Positions 1 through 7,539 of a stretch of 19,558 nt of DNA are shown piece by piece. The DNA is from Candidatus Gastranaerophilales bacterium. Lineage in GTDB: Bacteria > Cyanobacteriota > Vampirovibrionia > Gastranaerophilales > CAJFVJ01. The notes beneath the pieces were generated by a model. It was not told where the DNA came from. It saw nothing but the letters and a program-made list of their open reading frames with translations, and did not search any database. The number at the start of each line of letters is the position of its first letter. The stretch's first letter is position 1. The translations under genes and the position numbers were made by a program. The stretch spans positions 1-19,558 of the forward strand of contig JAQUTS010000015.1 in NCBI GenBank assembly GCA_028694275.1, read 5' to 3'.

Positions 1-262
1 TAACAACATCTTTCATTGCATACCCTTCATAAAAATGGAATCTGCCTTGCATAGCAATAACTTTTTTGCCCTCAAGATAACCGATAACAAGCTGACCCGC
101 ATGGCCTTCTATGGTAGAAGTACAAAAATTGGGAATCTCCGCATAAGGAATTTTTACTCCTTCAATCTCATTGGCCATCGTGCCAAGACCTGAACCCAAA
201 ATTATACCTATTTCAGGCTGAATATTAGTCTTACTTTTGATAAAATTAATCGTCTGTTCCAT
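1..262 (-). CDS. Purine-nucleoside phosphorylase, N-terminal part (runs off left edge)
   Basis: Reading leftward from ATG at 260-262 gives about 87 residues without a stop. They include GIILGSGLG near residues 18-26, the phosphate-binding loop of trimeric (PNP/MTAP-type) purine nucleoside phosphorylases, EGHAG near 52, and QGRFHFYEGY near 71-80, the family signature for phosphate and nucleoside binding. Members split purine nucleosides with phosphate into free base and ribose-1-phosphate (or the deoxy form) in cytoplasmic purine salvage. An AAGGAG ribosome site sits about 5 bases upstream of the ATG, overlapping the end of the histidine phosphatase gene. That gene stops 10 bases before this start, so the two are almost certainly co-transcribed. 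The C-terminal two thirds lie outside the window, so inosine/guanosine specificity versus methylthioadenosine phosphorylase cannot be settled. Confidence 0.88.
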   Translation of the reverse strand, partial: MEQTINFIKSKTNIQPEIGIILGSGLGTMANEIEGVKIPYAEIPNFCTSTIEGHAGQLVIGYLEGKKVIAMQGRFHFYEGYAMKDVV

Positions 263-271
263 AAAAACTCC

Positions 272-892
272 TTATAACGGTACGTATCCTGAGTATACAA
301 GACTTGCCCAATCATTAAAATAACTTATTTGTGTAGCAGAGCCTGTGGGTATGTAGATTTTGTTTTGGTGAATAGGCTCTATCCTCAATGCAGAGCTGAT
401 TGCAGACTGTACCACACCTGCATGTGTTATAACAAAAATAGTTTTATACGGGTTATCTTTTATAATCTCACCGATAATTTTTCCGACGCGTTTATTGATA
501 TCCGCACGACTTTCAGCCCCTTCAAGCACAAAAGATGTCGGATCTTTTTTGTACTGAGCAAAAAGGTCAGGATATTTTTGTTGAATCTGCCCATACGTCA
601 AGCCACCCCAAATACCTGATTTTCGCTCTTGCAATTGCTCAATAACTTCAAATTCTTGTTTATAATTTTTAGCAATCATCCTGGCACTTTGAATAGACCT
701 AAGCGCAGAACTTGTGTAGATTTTGTCAACATTCGGACATGTTTGCTTGAGCCATTTGGTGATTTTTTCTGTTTCTTCTTTTCCGAGTTCATTCAAAGGA
801 GGATAATCATCAGAATCATATAATCTGTTTTCTTCAGAAAAAGATGTCGCACCATGCCGGATGAAGATTATTTTGCAGAGTCTGTTAAACAT
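272..892 (-). CDS. Histidine phosphatase (phosphoglycerate mutase-like) family protein
   Basis: A 206-residue cytoplasmic protein of the histidine phosphatase superfamily. Residues 10-14 carry the catalytic IFIRHG motif, with His13 as the phospho-acceptor. SSALRS near 61-66 supplies the second phosphate-binding arginine, QERKSGIWGGLT near 88-99 the acidic residue, and ITHAGV around His157 the second catalytic histidine. The family covers phosphoglycerate mutases, alpha-ribazole phosphatase and many broad phosphatases; the length and the SGIWGGLT segment fit the small phosphatases (CobC/PhoE-like) better than true mutases. The start is chosen at ATG 890-892: an AAGGAG site lies about 6 bases ahead of it, whereas the upstream in-frame GTG at 896-898 overlaps the ribosome site itself. 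It precedes the purine nucleoside phosphorylase gene by 10 bases, hinting at nucleotide or nucleoside metabolism, but the substrate is unknown. Confidence 0.88.
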   Translation of the reverse strand: MFNRLCKIIFIRHGATSFSEENRLYDSDDYPPLNELGKEETEKITKWLKQTCPNVDKIYTSSALRSIQSARMIAKNYKQEFEVIEQLQERKSGIWGGLTYGQIQQKYPDLFAQYKKDPTSFVLEGAESRADINKRVGKIIGEIIKDNPYKTIFVITHAGVVQSAISSALRIEPIHQNKIYIPTGSATQISYFNDWASLVYSGYVPL

Positions 893-967
893 TTTCACTC
901 CTTTGTTTTGTTGTACCCATTATAACTTATTTTTTATGTAAAAATACTTTAGAAAACTACCCTTAAT

Positions 968-996
968 CCATTAAGATGATATAATTCTATTAATGG
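968..996. promoter_or_regulatory. Inverted repeat enclosing a TATAAT -10 element, upstream of the sensor kinase
   Basis: CCATTAA at 968-974 and TTAATGG at 990-996 form a perfect 7-bp dyad. Between them lies TATAAT (980-985), a consensus -10 hexamer facing the histidine kinase gene. No convincing -35 box is seen 16-18 bases upstream. The geometry suits an operator over the promoter of the kinase-prenyltransferase pair, but a chance AT-rich dyad is possible. A second -10-like TATAAT on the minus strand (plus 919-924) may serve the divergent phosphatase gene. Confidence 0.35.
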
Positions 997-1092
997 GATA
1001 GTGTAAACTTATGCGATAAATCAAAATCCATACAAAAGGCTTATAGAAATCGGGTTTACAGCTGTAGATGTAATTTAAGAGAGTAACAAATT

Positions 1093-2985
1093 TTGGCAAA
1101 AATTATAAAAAAACAACGCTCCGGCGGGATTTCTTCACAAAATAAGCTTATGCTTTTAGGACTTGTAACAAGTTCTGTTTTGATTATTTTGGTCGCTGCT
1201 TTTGTAATACACACAACCCAAAAGAAAATTTTTGACAGCTATTACAAGCTCGGTCTTATGATGACAAAAACCCTTGCCGTACAAGCAATTGATGAACAAA
1301 CTGCCCAAGGCGCACAATATGAACTCATAAAAGCAAACGCCGAAACCCTTACTCAAAACCACGCAGATATAGGCTCTGTAACCTTCAAAGATCAAAGCGG
1401 CAAAACAATTTTCGCCTCTCAAAAAGAAGGAAACATCAAAGAAAGTAACCTATGCTTCAGCTCGCCTGTCGTGATAGAAAAAACCGACGGGACAAAGCAA
1501 ACAATAGGCTCAATCGAACTTGGACTCAACGGTCAAACCTTGCAAACAGTCAAAACCACAACCAAAAGCTCCATGATTATCATTTTCATCGTTGCTTGGG
1601 GAATTTCTGTTTTCGCAGTTATGGTCAACACAATGCTTTTAACCCGCCAAATAGGATTACTGGTCGATGGAGTAAGCAGGATTTCATCAGGGGATTTTGG
1701 CTATACTGTCAACACAAAAGACTTATGGGGAGATATCAAACACCTTTTTGACTCATTCAATGATATGTCATCGCGATTGAGACTTTATGATGAAAAAAAC
1801 ATAGACAAATTGACATACGAGCGCAACAAACTCGAAGCCGTACTTATGAGTATCGTCAATGGGGTTGTTGTCTGCGACAAATTTGATAAAGTAATCTTGT
1901 TCAACAATTCTGCTCTCAAAATCCTCGGTCTTGATGCCAAAACCATTATGGATGCCAAAATTCAAGACTATTATGATTCTGATGGAGAGCTTTGTTTCAA
2001 AGACAAAATTGAACAATTCAAAAATACCCCTCTCGAAGATATGGAAGCAGACGGACCTGAATTTCAGGTAAAAATTGATCACAAAGTTTACAAAACAGTC
2101 ATATCACCTATGTTCAACCTCAATCAAGAATATATGGGCTACATTATCGTGCTTCACGATATGACAAAAGAGGCCGAGATTGACCAGATGAAAAACAATT
2201 TCATCTCAAACGTCAGCCACGAACTCAGAACGCCAGTCACAGTATTAAGAAGCTACATCGACACATTATACAATTACGGTGCTGATTTCAATTTAGAAAC
2301 TCAAAAAGAATTCATCGGTATTCTAAATCAAGAAATCACAAGATTGAATGTTATGGTAAATGATATTTTGGATTTCTCCCGTTTAGAATCACCAAATGTC
2401 AAACTGGAAAAAGGCTTTGCCAATATAGCTCCTATCATTGAGCTTGTTGTCTCATCGGTTGATATAATAGCAAAAGAAAAAGACCTGACTTTCTCTGTAA
2501 TTATAGAGCCCAATCTTCCAAAGGTTTATATGAACTCAGAAAGTATAGAACGCGCCATCAAAAATCTTCTCTCAAATGCAATCAAATACTCTCACAAAGG
2601 CGGGCGTGTTAAAGTCAGAGCAGAAGTTGACAAAACAGGCAAAAACATAGAAGTTGCTGTTGAAGATAACGGCATTGGCATAAACCAAGAACATTTGCCA
2701 AAAATATTTGACAGATTCTACCGTGTCGAAAATGCCACACATACTATTAAAGGAACTGGCATAGGTCTGCACCTTGTCAAAATAGCAATCGAAAAACATC
2801 ACAACGGCGAAGTCTTTGTTGCAAGTAAAGAACACGAAGGCAGCACCTTTGGATTCAGACTTCCTATATCAAAAGACACCCCAAAAGATGTTACTGAACC
2901 CCAAAATAAACAACCCCAAGAAATCGTCGCTTGCGCAAAGCAAAGCCCTGATGACGGATGGGAAATTACTTTAGAGAAAAAATAA
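1093..2985 (+). CDS. Membrane sensor histidine kinase (HAMP-PAS-HisKA-HATPase)
   Basis: A 630-residue inner-membrane sensor kinase of the WalK/PhoR type. The first transmembrane helix spans about 19-41, an extracytoplasmic sensor domain about 42-158, a second helix about 160-183, then HAMP (184-237) and PAS (about 245-360). The H box FISNVSHELRTP has the phosphorylated histidine at 376. The ATPase shows the N box NLLSNAIKYS (Asn495), G1 box EDNGIGI (524-530), F box IFDRFYRV (538-545) and G2 box GTGIGLHL (554-561). All catalytic motifs are intact, so it should autophosphorylate and pass phosphate to a response regulator, but none is encoded beside it. A hydrophilic tail of about 35 residues follows the ATPase domain. 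The start is TTG at 1093, with only a weak AAGAGAG ribosome site; the next ATG (codon 20) would cut into the first membrane helix. The stop abuts the next gene directly. Confidence 0.93.
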   Translation: MAKIIKKQRSGGISSQNKLMLLGLVTSSVLIILVAAFVIHTTQKKIFDSYYKLGLMMTKTLAVQAIDEQTAQGAQYELIKANAETLTQNHADIGSVTFKDQSGKTIFASQKEGNIKESNLCFSSPVVIEKTDGTKQTIGSIELGLNGQTLQTVKTTTKSSMIIIFIVAWGISVFAVMVNTMLLTRQIGLLVDGVSRISSGDFGYTVNTKDLWGDIKHLFDSFNDMSSRLRLYDEKNIDKLTYERNKLEAVLMSIVNGVVVCDKFDKVILFNNSALKILGLDAKTIMDAKIQDYYDSDGELCFKDKIEQFKNTPLEDMEADGPEFQVKIDHKVYKTVISPMFNLNQEYMGYIIVLHDMTKEAEIDQMKNNFISNVSHELRTPVTVLRSYIDTLYNYGADFNLETQKEFIGILNQEITRLNVMVNDILDFSRLESPNVKLEKGFANIAPIIELVVSSVDIIAKEKDLTFSVIIEPNLPKVYMNSESIERAIKNLLSNAIKYSHKGGRVKVRAEVDKTGKNIEVAVEDNGIGINQEHLPKIFDRFYRVENATHTIKGTGIGLHLVKIAIEKHHNGEVFVASKEHEGSTFGFRLPISKDTPKDVTEPQNKQPQEIVACAKQSPDDGWEITLEKK

Positions 2986-3876
2986 ATGCAAAAAATTATT
3001 TTTTGGCTCAAAGCTGCAAGATTCTACACAATGCCTATGACTATTATGTCTTGGCTTGTTGTATTTGTTTGGGCCACAGCCGATGGGGGCAATATTTGGC
3101 TTGGAATTTTGACTTTGTTCGGGATTTTGCTTGCACATCTTGGAACAAACCTTCTTGATGATTATTTTGATTATCAAAAAGATTTAAAAAATGTCCAAAA
3201 TCTCAAAGAAAAATGCTGGTACATAAAAAGTGGTGAAGCCACACTGCCACATACCTTGGCCGTTGTATGCATATACTTTGGGCTTGCTGCATTGATAGGG
3301 TTATTTTTGACAATCAAAGTCGGCATAGGCGTTGCGATTATCGCCGCTTTAGCAGGAATTTTGTGCCTATTTTACAGCCCCTGCACATACATTGGCCTTG
3401 GCGAAGTCTTAGTCGGGCTTTTATTTGCACCTTTTTTATACCTTGGCACATATTATGTTATGACGCATAGTTATTCAAAAGAATTAATGCTTATATCTAT
3501 CTCAACGGGAATTTTGGTCATTGCCGTTTTAACAACGCATATGCTCATTGATTTTGACAATGACAAAGAAGACAACAAAATCACCCTTTGCCGCCTGGCA
3601 GGCACAAAACCAAGGGCGTTAAGATTTTTGACAAAATTCATTGCCCTTGCATATCTCAACATCGCTTTTTTGGTGAGTAAGGGGATTTTGGATTATAGTT
3701 TTTTGCTTGTATTTTTGTCTTTACCTATTTTTATCAAGCTTTATCGACTTATGAAAATACACGCATATGATTTGGAAAAACACCCTGATGAGAACTATTT
3801 TCGCACTCGAATAGAGACTTCGATTCAGCTTATGGCTATGTTTTCGGTGTTGATTTGTTTGGCGAAGGTATTGTAA
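2986..3876 (+). CDS. UbiA-family membrane prenyltransferase
   Basis: A 296-residue protein with about eight or nine hydrophobic segments. It has the two acidic motifs of the UbiA superfamily: NLLDDYFD at 55-62 (first motif, which binds the prenyl diphosphate through magnesium) and DFDNDKEDN at 189-197 (second motif). Such enzymes attach a polyprenyl chain to an aromatic acceptor in the membrane, for example in quinone, heme O or tocopherol synthesis. The first motif resembles MenA-type enzymes, which prenylate dihydroxynaphthoate for menaquinone, but no other quinone gene lies nearby and the acceptor cannot be named. The ATG directly follows the kinase stop codon with no spacer, so translation is probably coupled. 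The ribosome site, inside the kinase end, is a weak AGAGAA. Pairing a sensor kinase with a prenyltransferase in one transcript is unusual. Confidence 0.85.
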   Translation: MQKIIFWLKAARFYTMPMTIMSWLVVFVWATADGGNIWLGILTLFGILLAHLGTNLLDDYFDYQKDLKNVQNLKEKCWYIKSGEATLPHTLAVVCIYFGLAALIGLFLTIKVGIGVAIIAALAGILCLFYSPCTYIGLGEVLVGLLFAPFLYLGTYYVMTHSYSKELMLISISTGILVIAVLTTHMLIDFDNDKEDNKITLCRLAGTKPRALRFLTKFIALAYLNIAFLVSKGILDYSFLLVFLSLPIFIKLYRLMKIHAYDLEKHPDENYFRTRIETSIQLMAMFSVLICLAKVL

Positions 3877-3904
3877 ACAAAACTAACCCGCCATCTGGTA
3901 AGTG

Positions 3905-4003
3905 AACTGCGGTTCTTTACAAAATGGAGCGAAGAGGGCGAGGACTGTCTGAGCTTACAACGTAAGCGAGTTCCGCAGCCTAGCGAAATGAGTATTAGAA
4001 CCG
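3905..4003. repeat. GC-richer structured intergenic block with nested inverted repeats
   Basis: Noncoding DNA between convergent genes, visibly richer in G+C than its neighbours. CGGTTCT (3910-3916) pairs with AGAACCG (3997-4003), CTGCGG (3907-3912) with CCGCAG (3973-3978) as an alternative, and GCTTAC (3953-3958) with GTAAGC (3962-3967) across a 3-base loop. No convincing ORF spans it; the open minus-strand frame has low-complexity, non-protein-like content. It looks like the body of a dispersed intergenic repeat, but other copies would lie outside this window, so this is inference. Confidence 0.4.
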
Positions 4004-4015
4004 TGTGAACGAAAA

Positions 4016-4061
4016 GTGGGCGGGTCTTTTTGGTGACTTTTTGAAAAAAGTTACCGCCCAC
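4016..4061. terminator. Nested hairpin, possible bidirectional terminator
   Basis: An outer stem GTGGGCGG (4016-4023) pairs with CCGCCCAC (4054-4061). Inside it GGTGACTTTTT pairs with AAAAAGTTACC around a 2-base turn, giving a long, nearly continuous inner helix at about 4031-4054. It lies between the convergent prenyltransferase and dehydratase genes, a natural place for a terminator serving both strands, although no U-tract directly follows the outer stem. Confidence 0.45.
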
Positions 4062-4082
4062 CGCGCAGGTGAAAGTGGTCAG

Positions 4083-4134
4083 ATTCCGAAACAAGTTCGG
4101 AATGACATTAAATTGCTTCGCTTATGCTCGCAAT
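4083..4134. repeat. Pair of REP-like palindromes
   Basis: ATTCCGAA (4083-4090) and TTCGGAAT (4096-4103) form a perfect 8-bp stem with a 5-base loop. Nine bases later ATTGC (4112-4116) and GCAAT (4130-4134) enclose a GCTTCG/CTCGCA core. Palindromes of the form GTCATTCCGAA...TTCGGAAT and GTCATTGCGAGC...GAAGCAAT are familiar as dispersed intergenic repeats in several bacterial groups. The pair ends 6 bases from the dehydratase stop codon. Only one copy is in this window, so the dispersed status rests on general recollection. Confidence 0.5.
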
Positions 4135-4139
4135 GACTC

Positions 4140-5405
4140 TTACAACTCTTCAGGTGAAGCTATCTTCCCTAAAATCGCACTTGCAGCAGCAATTGCAGGT
4201 GATGCAAGATAAACTTCTGACCCTGTATCTCCCATTCTGCCGACAAAGTTACGATTGGTGGTCGAAATACATTTTTCACCACGAGCAAGAATCCCTGCAT
4301 GACCGCCAAGACAAGGTCCACAAGTAGGAGTTGAGACCGCTCCGCCTGCTTTTACGATTGTTTGAACATAACCTTTTTCGATGGCTTCAAGGTAGATATC
4401 TTGTGTGCCAGGGAATACCAAAAGACGAACGTCTTTGTGGATTTTTTTGCCTTCAAGAAGTTCAGCTGCGATTTTCAAATCTGAAATTCTGCCGTTTGTG
4501 CAGCTTCCGATTACAGCCTGGTCGATTTTGATTTCACCGACTTGTGAGATGCCTTTTGTGTTTTCGGGCAAATGTGGGAATGCTACTTGAGGTTCAATTT
4601 TTGAAACATCGTATTTGAGAACTTGTGAATACTCAGCATCCGCATCGCTTGTGTAGAATTTGAAAGGTCTTTGGCATCTGCCTTCTGCGAACTGACGGGT
4701 GGTTTCATCAGGGATGATGATACCGTTTTTTGCACCGGCTTCGATTGCCATATTGCAGAATGTAAAACGACCGTCCATCGGCATATTTTCAATTACGCTT
4801 CCGCCGATTTCAAGTGATTTGTAAAGTGCCCCATCAACGCCTATTTGACCAATAAGAAAAAGCACCAAATCCTTTGCGCTGACCCATTTTTGAAGTTCGC
4901 CATAAAACTCGACTTTGATGGTTTCAGGAACCTTGAACCAAGTCTCACCCAATGCCATAGCACAAGCAAGGTCAGTTGAACCAACACCTGTTGAAAAAGC
5001 ACCAAGTGCCCCGTATGTACAAGTGTGAGAATCCGCACCAATTACCAAATCCCCGGGGCCAACTATTCCTAAATCAGGAAGCAAAGTGTGTTCAATGCCC
5101 ATTCTTCCGACATCGAAGTAATTTTTAAGTTCTTGTTCACGAGCAAATTCACGAATCATTTTGGCTTGTTCAGCTGATTTGATATCTTTGTTTGGCACAA
5201 AGTGATCAGGAACAAAAACAACACGTTCTTTGTCAAAAACTTTTGTAGCACCTGTTTTTTTGAACTCATTAATCGCAACAGGTCCTGTAATATCATTAGC
5301 AAGGGTAATATCAACTTTTGCCGTAATCAAATCACCGGGTTTAACGCTTTGTAGTCCCGCATGGTCAGCTAAAATCTTTTCTGTGATTGTCATTGGTCTT
5401 GTCAT
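4140..5405 (-). CDS. leuC: 3-isopropylmalate dehydratase large subunit (aconitase family)
   Basis: A 421-residue aconitase-superfamily enzyme. The 4Fe-4S ligands are Cys302 (GSCTNGR) and Cys362/Cys365 (TPTCGPCLGG). GADSHTCTYGALGAFSTGVGS (about 123-143) and the C-terminal NRNFVGRMG motif (385-393) are typical of the short LeuC/homoaconitase-type large subunits (about 420 residues, versus 465-470 for the enterobacterial form). With a small LeuD partner it isomerises 2-isopropylmalate to 3-isopropylmalate in leucine synthesis. No leuD, leuA or leuB is in the window, so a related activity (homoaconitate or citramalate-pathway dehydratase) cannot be excluded. The start at 5405 has AGAGGA about 8 bases upstream, favouring it over the internal Met5. 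It has its own likely extended -10 promoter in the gap after the HNH gene. Confidence 0.88.
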   Translation of the reverse strand: MTRPMTITEKILADHAGLQSVKPGDLITAKVDITLANDITGPVAINEFKKTGATKVFDKERVVFVPDHFVPNKDIKSAEQAKMIREFAREQELKNYFDVGRMGIEHTLLPDLGIVGPGDLVIGADSHTCTYGALGAFSTGVGSTDLACAMALGETWFKVPETIKVEFYGELQKWVSAKDLVLFLIGQIGVDGALYKSLEIGGSVIENMPMDGRFTFCNMAIEAGAKNGIIIPDETTRQFAEGRCQRPFKFYTSDADAEYSQVLKYDVSKIEPQVAFPHLPENTKGISQVGEIKIDQAVIGSCTNGRISDLKIAAELLEGKKIHKDVRLLVFPGTQDIYLEAIEKGYVQTIVKAGGAVSTPTCGPCLGGHAGILARGEKCISTTNRNFVGRMGDTGSEVYLASPAIAAASAILGKIASPEEL

Positions 5406-5448
5406 GATATTTTCCTCTTGGTTTTTTCAAAAACTGTCTTCGAGCAAT

Positions 5449-5457
5449 ATTATATCA
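5449..5457 (-). promoter_or_regulatory. Extended -10 promoter element before leuC
   Basis: On the minus strand TGATATAAT matches the extended -10 consensus TGnTATAAT. It lies about 44 bases upstream of the leuC start, leaving room for a short leader. There is no good -35 box, as expected for extended -10 promoters. The element sits just after the HNH gene stop, so leuC may be expressed independently of that gene. Confidence 0.45.
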
Positions 5458-5466
5458 AAAACAAAA

Positions 5467-5970
5467 TCAACTGGCGGCGTATTCTCCCCAAACTTGTGTC
5501 ATATCTATATCATCAAAACCGTGCTTTTTGAGTTCAAAATCAAAATAATTGCGAGGTTTTTCAGGTTTTTTGAGTAATTTCATACCTGCTTCCTCAGGTG
5601 TTCTGCTGCCCTTTTTTTGGTTACATTCAGGGCACGCCGCAACGATATTTTCCCAAGAATAATCGCCTCCGCGAGATTTTGGGTAAACATGATCCAATGT
5701 AAGCCTACAGTGGGTTTTGCCGCAATATTGACAAGTGTAATTATCCCTGACCAAAATGTTTTGCTTGCTAAAAGGCAGCTCCTGATAAGGAACTGCCACA
5801 TAATAACGCATTTTTATAATGTAGGGGACATCTGAGTCTTGCCCGTCAATAAAACTGTCAAGGCAACTTATCTCATCGGCTTTCCCCTTGAGAACCAAAA
5901 CCAAGGCCCGCCGCCAACTGCACACCCGTAGTGGCTCATATGACGCATTTAATAGCAGGACTTTTTCCAT
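5467..5970 (-). CDS. HNH endonuclease-domain protein
   Basis: A 167-residue protein with a compact HNH nuclease domain. A CxxC pair (Cys80, Cys83) and a second CxxC (Cys113, Cys116) form the structural zinc site. Between them LDHVYPKSRGG carries the catalytic His94, with Asn108 and Asn117 completing the HNH pattern. The segment KGSRTPEEAGMKLL that follows, and the N-terminal MEKVLLLNASYEPL, are typical of a widespread chromosomal HNH family common in cyanobacteria and relatives. Such proteins are predicted metal-dependent DNA nucleases, but their cellular role is mostly unknown; this one is not next to a methylase, phage terminase or intron. The start has GGAAG about 6 bases upstream. No membrane segment or signal peptide is seen. 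Confidence 0.88.
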   Translation of the reverse strand: MEKVLLLNASYEPLRVCSWRRALVLVLKGKADEISCLDSFIDGQDSDVPYIIKMRYYVAVPYQELPFSKQNILVRDNYTCQYCGKTHCRLTLDHVYPKSRGGDYSWENIVAACPECNQKKGSRTPEEAGMKLLKKPEKPRNYFDFELKKHGFDDIDMTQVWGEYAAS

Positions 5971-6023
5971 AATGTCTTCCGTTTCTAGCTGAAAAATCAG
6001 CCGTTTGTTAAAGACTTTTTACC

Positions 6024-6029
6024 ATTATA
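6024..6029 (-). promoter_or_regulatory. Putative -10 element of the HNH gene
   Basis: TATAAT on the minus strand lies about 54 bases upstream of the HNH start codon. A matching -35 hexamer is not evident, and the inverted repeat at 6051-6070 covers the region where one would lie. Confidence 0.35.
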
Positions 6030-6050
6030 TATTAAATTTTCAAATTGATA

Positions 6051-6070
6051 AATACTACACTTATAGTATT
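6051..6070. promoter_or_regulatory. Perfect inverted repeat between the Clp-N gene and the HNH gene
   Basis: AATACTA (6051-6057) and TAGTATT (6064-6070) form a perfect 7-bp dyad with a 6-base centre. It is downstream of the Clp-N gene and overlaps the expected -35 region of the HNH promoter. It could be a weak terminator (only a poor U-tract follows on the minus strand) or an operator; sequence alone does not decide. Confidence 0.35.
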
Positions 6071-6137
6071 CCACATGCACAATATTTTAAACCGCAAAAC
6101 ACCCCTAAAAACCGTACAGGGCATGCTATAAGAGAAT

Positions 6138-7481
6138 TTATTCCTGCTCGATTTTGGACAAAATACCTTGTCTGATCTCAATAGCATCAACGCCCAAATT
6201 AGTCAGAACTTTCATCGCAATACAATCTTTAAGTTTGATAATCGCAAGCAAAATATGCTCCGATTCTATGCGGGGTTTTTTGTATTTTTTGGCTTCAATC
6301 CACGCCATTTCAAGAAGTCTTTTGGCTCTTGCGGTATAATAAATCTCATTTGCTTCATATTCAGAACCGAATCCAAGGATTTTTTCTATTTCGAAGCGAA
6401 CATCTTTTATTTTGATGCCTAATTCTGACAAAACAACCGCCCCGATGCCTGAGCCTTCTGCCAAAACTCCAAAAAGAATAAGTTCTGTTCCGAGCATTTG
6501 GTGCGCAAGTCGTCTGGCTTCTTCTCTTGCAAGGCTCAAAATTGTGAAAGTTGTAGGTTTTTGCTTTTCAATAGGCTTGATAATTTTATCAAAAAGATCA
6601 TCCGTATTTGGGTACAAATTTTTGATGGCAGTATAAGCCAGTCCTGATTTTTCATCCAAAATTCCAAGCATTATATGCTCAGGCAAAAGCTCTGTCGAAC
6701 CGAGCTCTTTTGAATATTCATAAGCTCTATTAATAACATTGTAAAGCTTTGGCGTGCAAAAGATATTTTTATCGACAAATTCTGATTTTCTTGATGAAAT
6801 ATGAGAAAGTTCACCATTGACTGCATCATAAGTAATCTCATCACCTATAAGGATTTCGCCCAAGAGATTTTTTTCTAAAATTACCTGCAAAACCTGCTCT
6901 GTACCTAAAGCTTCAAGGTTTGACTCGGATAATTTTTTAATTGCGCAATTCATAATATCTGCAATTTCAGGTTCATTGAAAAGACCCGGAATCGAAAAGT
7001 ACGTCTCCTTTTCAGGCTTTGTGCCCTCAGGGTGCTTAAGATGTTGTGTTTTTTTCTCAACGATTCTTCTTAAAGTGGCTTTAATTTTTTGAATATCTAT
7101 ATCATGGTTTTCAAAGACTTTCAAAATATCTTGGTCTTCCGTTAAAACCAAAAAAATATGTTCAGGCCCGATATAATTAGCCCCCATAGCTTTTGACACA
7201 GTCCAAGATCCGTCCAAAATATCACGCACCTGCTTGCTAAAAGGCATTATTTCGGGGATAGAATCCGTATGATATTTTTTAAGAGAAATTTTAACATCTT
7301 CTGAAAAAATCTCTGAATTGACCCCTGTTACTTTTAAAACTCTCGCCAAAATACCTGTTTTTAGGTCAATCAAGCCCAAAAGCAAATGTAGCGGATAAAG
7401 CTTATCATGCTCAAGAGTTTTGGCAATATCTTGTGATGTTACCATTGCGTTGATAGATTTTTCGGTAAAGCGCTCAAGCAT
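6138..7481 (-). CDS. Protein of three tandem Clp-N domains, no ATPase
   Basis: A 447-residue protein that appears to consist wholly of Clp N-terminal (substrate/adaptor-binding) domains. Six helical half-repeats are visible, beginning near residues 1, 81, 168, 243, 312 and 381, i.e. three complete two-repeat domains. The last is closest to ClpC: LAREEARRLAHQMLGTELIL (317-336), then YYTARAKRLLEMAWIEAKKY (381-400) and ESEHILLAI (406-414). The middle domain is most diverged. There are no Walker motifs, no AAA modules and no ClpP loop, and an in-frame stop plus 167 noncoding bases follow, so it is not a truncated ClpC reading into an adjacent ATPase. In ClpA/ClpC this domain binds adaptors, substrates or phospho-arginine. 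A stand-alone tandem form could be a decoy, scaffold or adaptor, but that is inference. AAGGA lies about 8 bases before the ATG. Confidence 0.82.
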   Translation of the reverse strand: MLERFTEKSINAMVTSQDIAKTLEHDKLYPLHLLLGLIDLKTGILARVLKVTGVNSEIFSEDVKISLKKYHTDSIPEIMPFSKQVRDILDGSWTVSKAMGANYIGPEHIFLVLTEDQDILKVFENHDIDIQKIKATLRRIVEKKTQHLKHPEGTKPEKETYFSIPGLFNEPEIADIMNCAIKKLSESNLEALGTEQVLQVILEKNLLGEILIGDEITYDAVNGELSHISSRKSEFVDKNIFCTPKLYNVINRAYEYSKELGSTELLPEHIMLGILDEKSGLAYTAIKNLYPNTDDLFDKIIKPIEKQKPTTFTILSLAREEARRLAHQMLGTELILFGVLAEGSGIGAVVLSELGIKIKDVRFEIEKILGFGSEYEANEIYYTARAKRLLEMAWIEAKKYKKPRIESEHILLAIIKLKDCIAMKVLTNLGVDAIEIRQGILSKIEQE

Positions 7482-7539
7482 ATTCTTGTCCTTGCTATAA
7501 AAAGATGAAGTCTACGTTTTGGAATAATAAAATGGTGCG

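Noticed and set aside
3825..4094. Minus-strand open frame of 89 codons across the repeat block
   Set aside because: It overlaps the prenyltransferase end, has no ribosome site, and its composition follows the palindromic repeats and not a protein.
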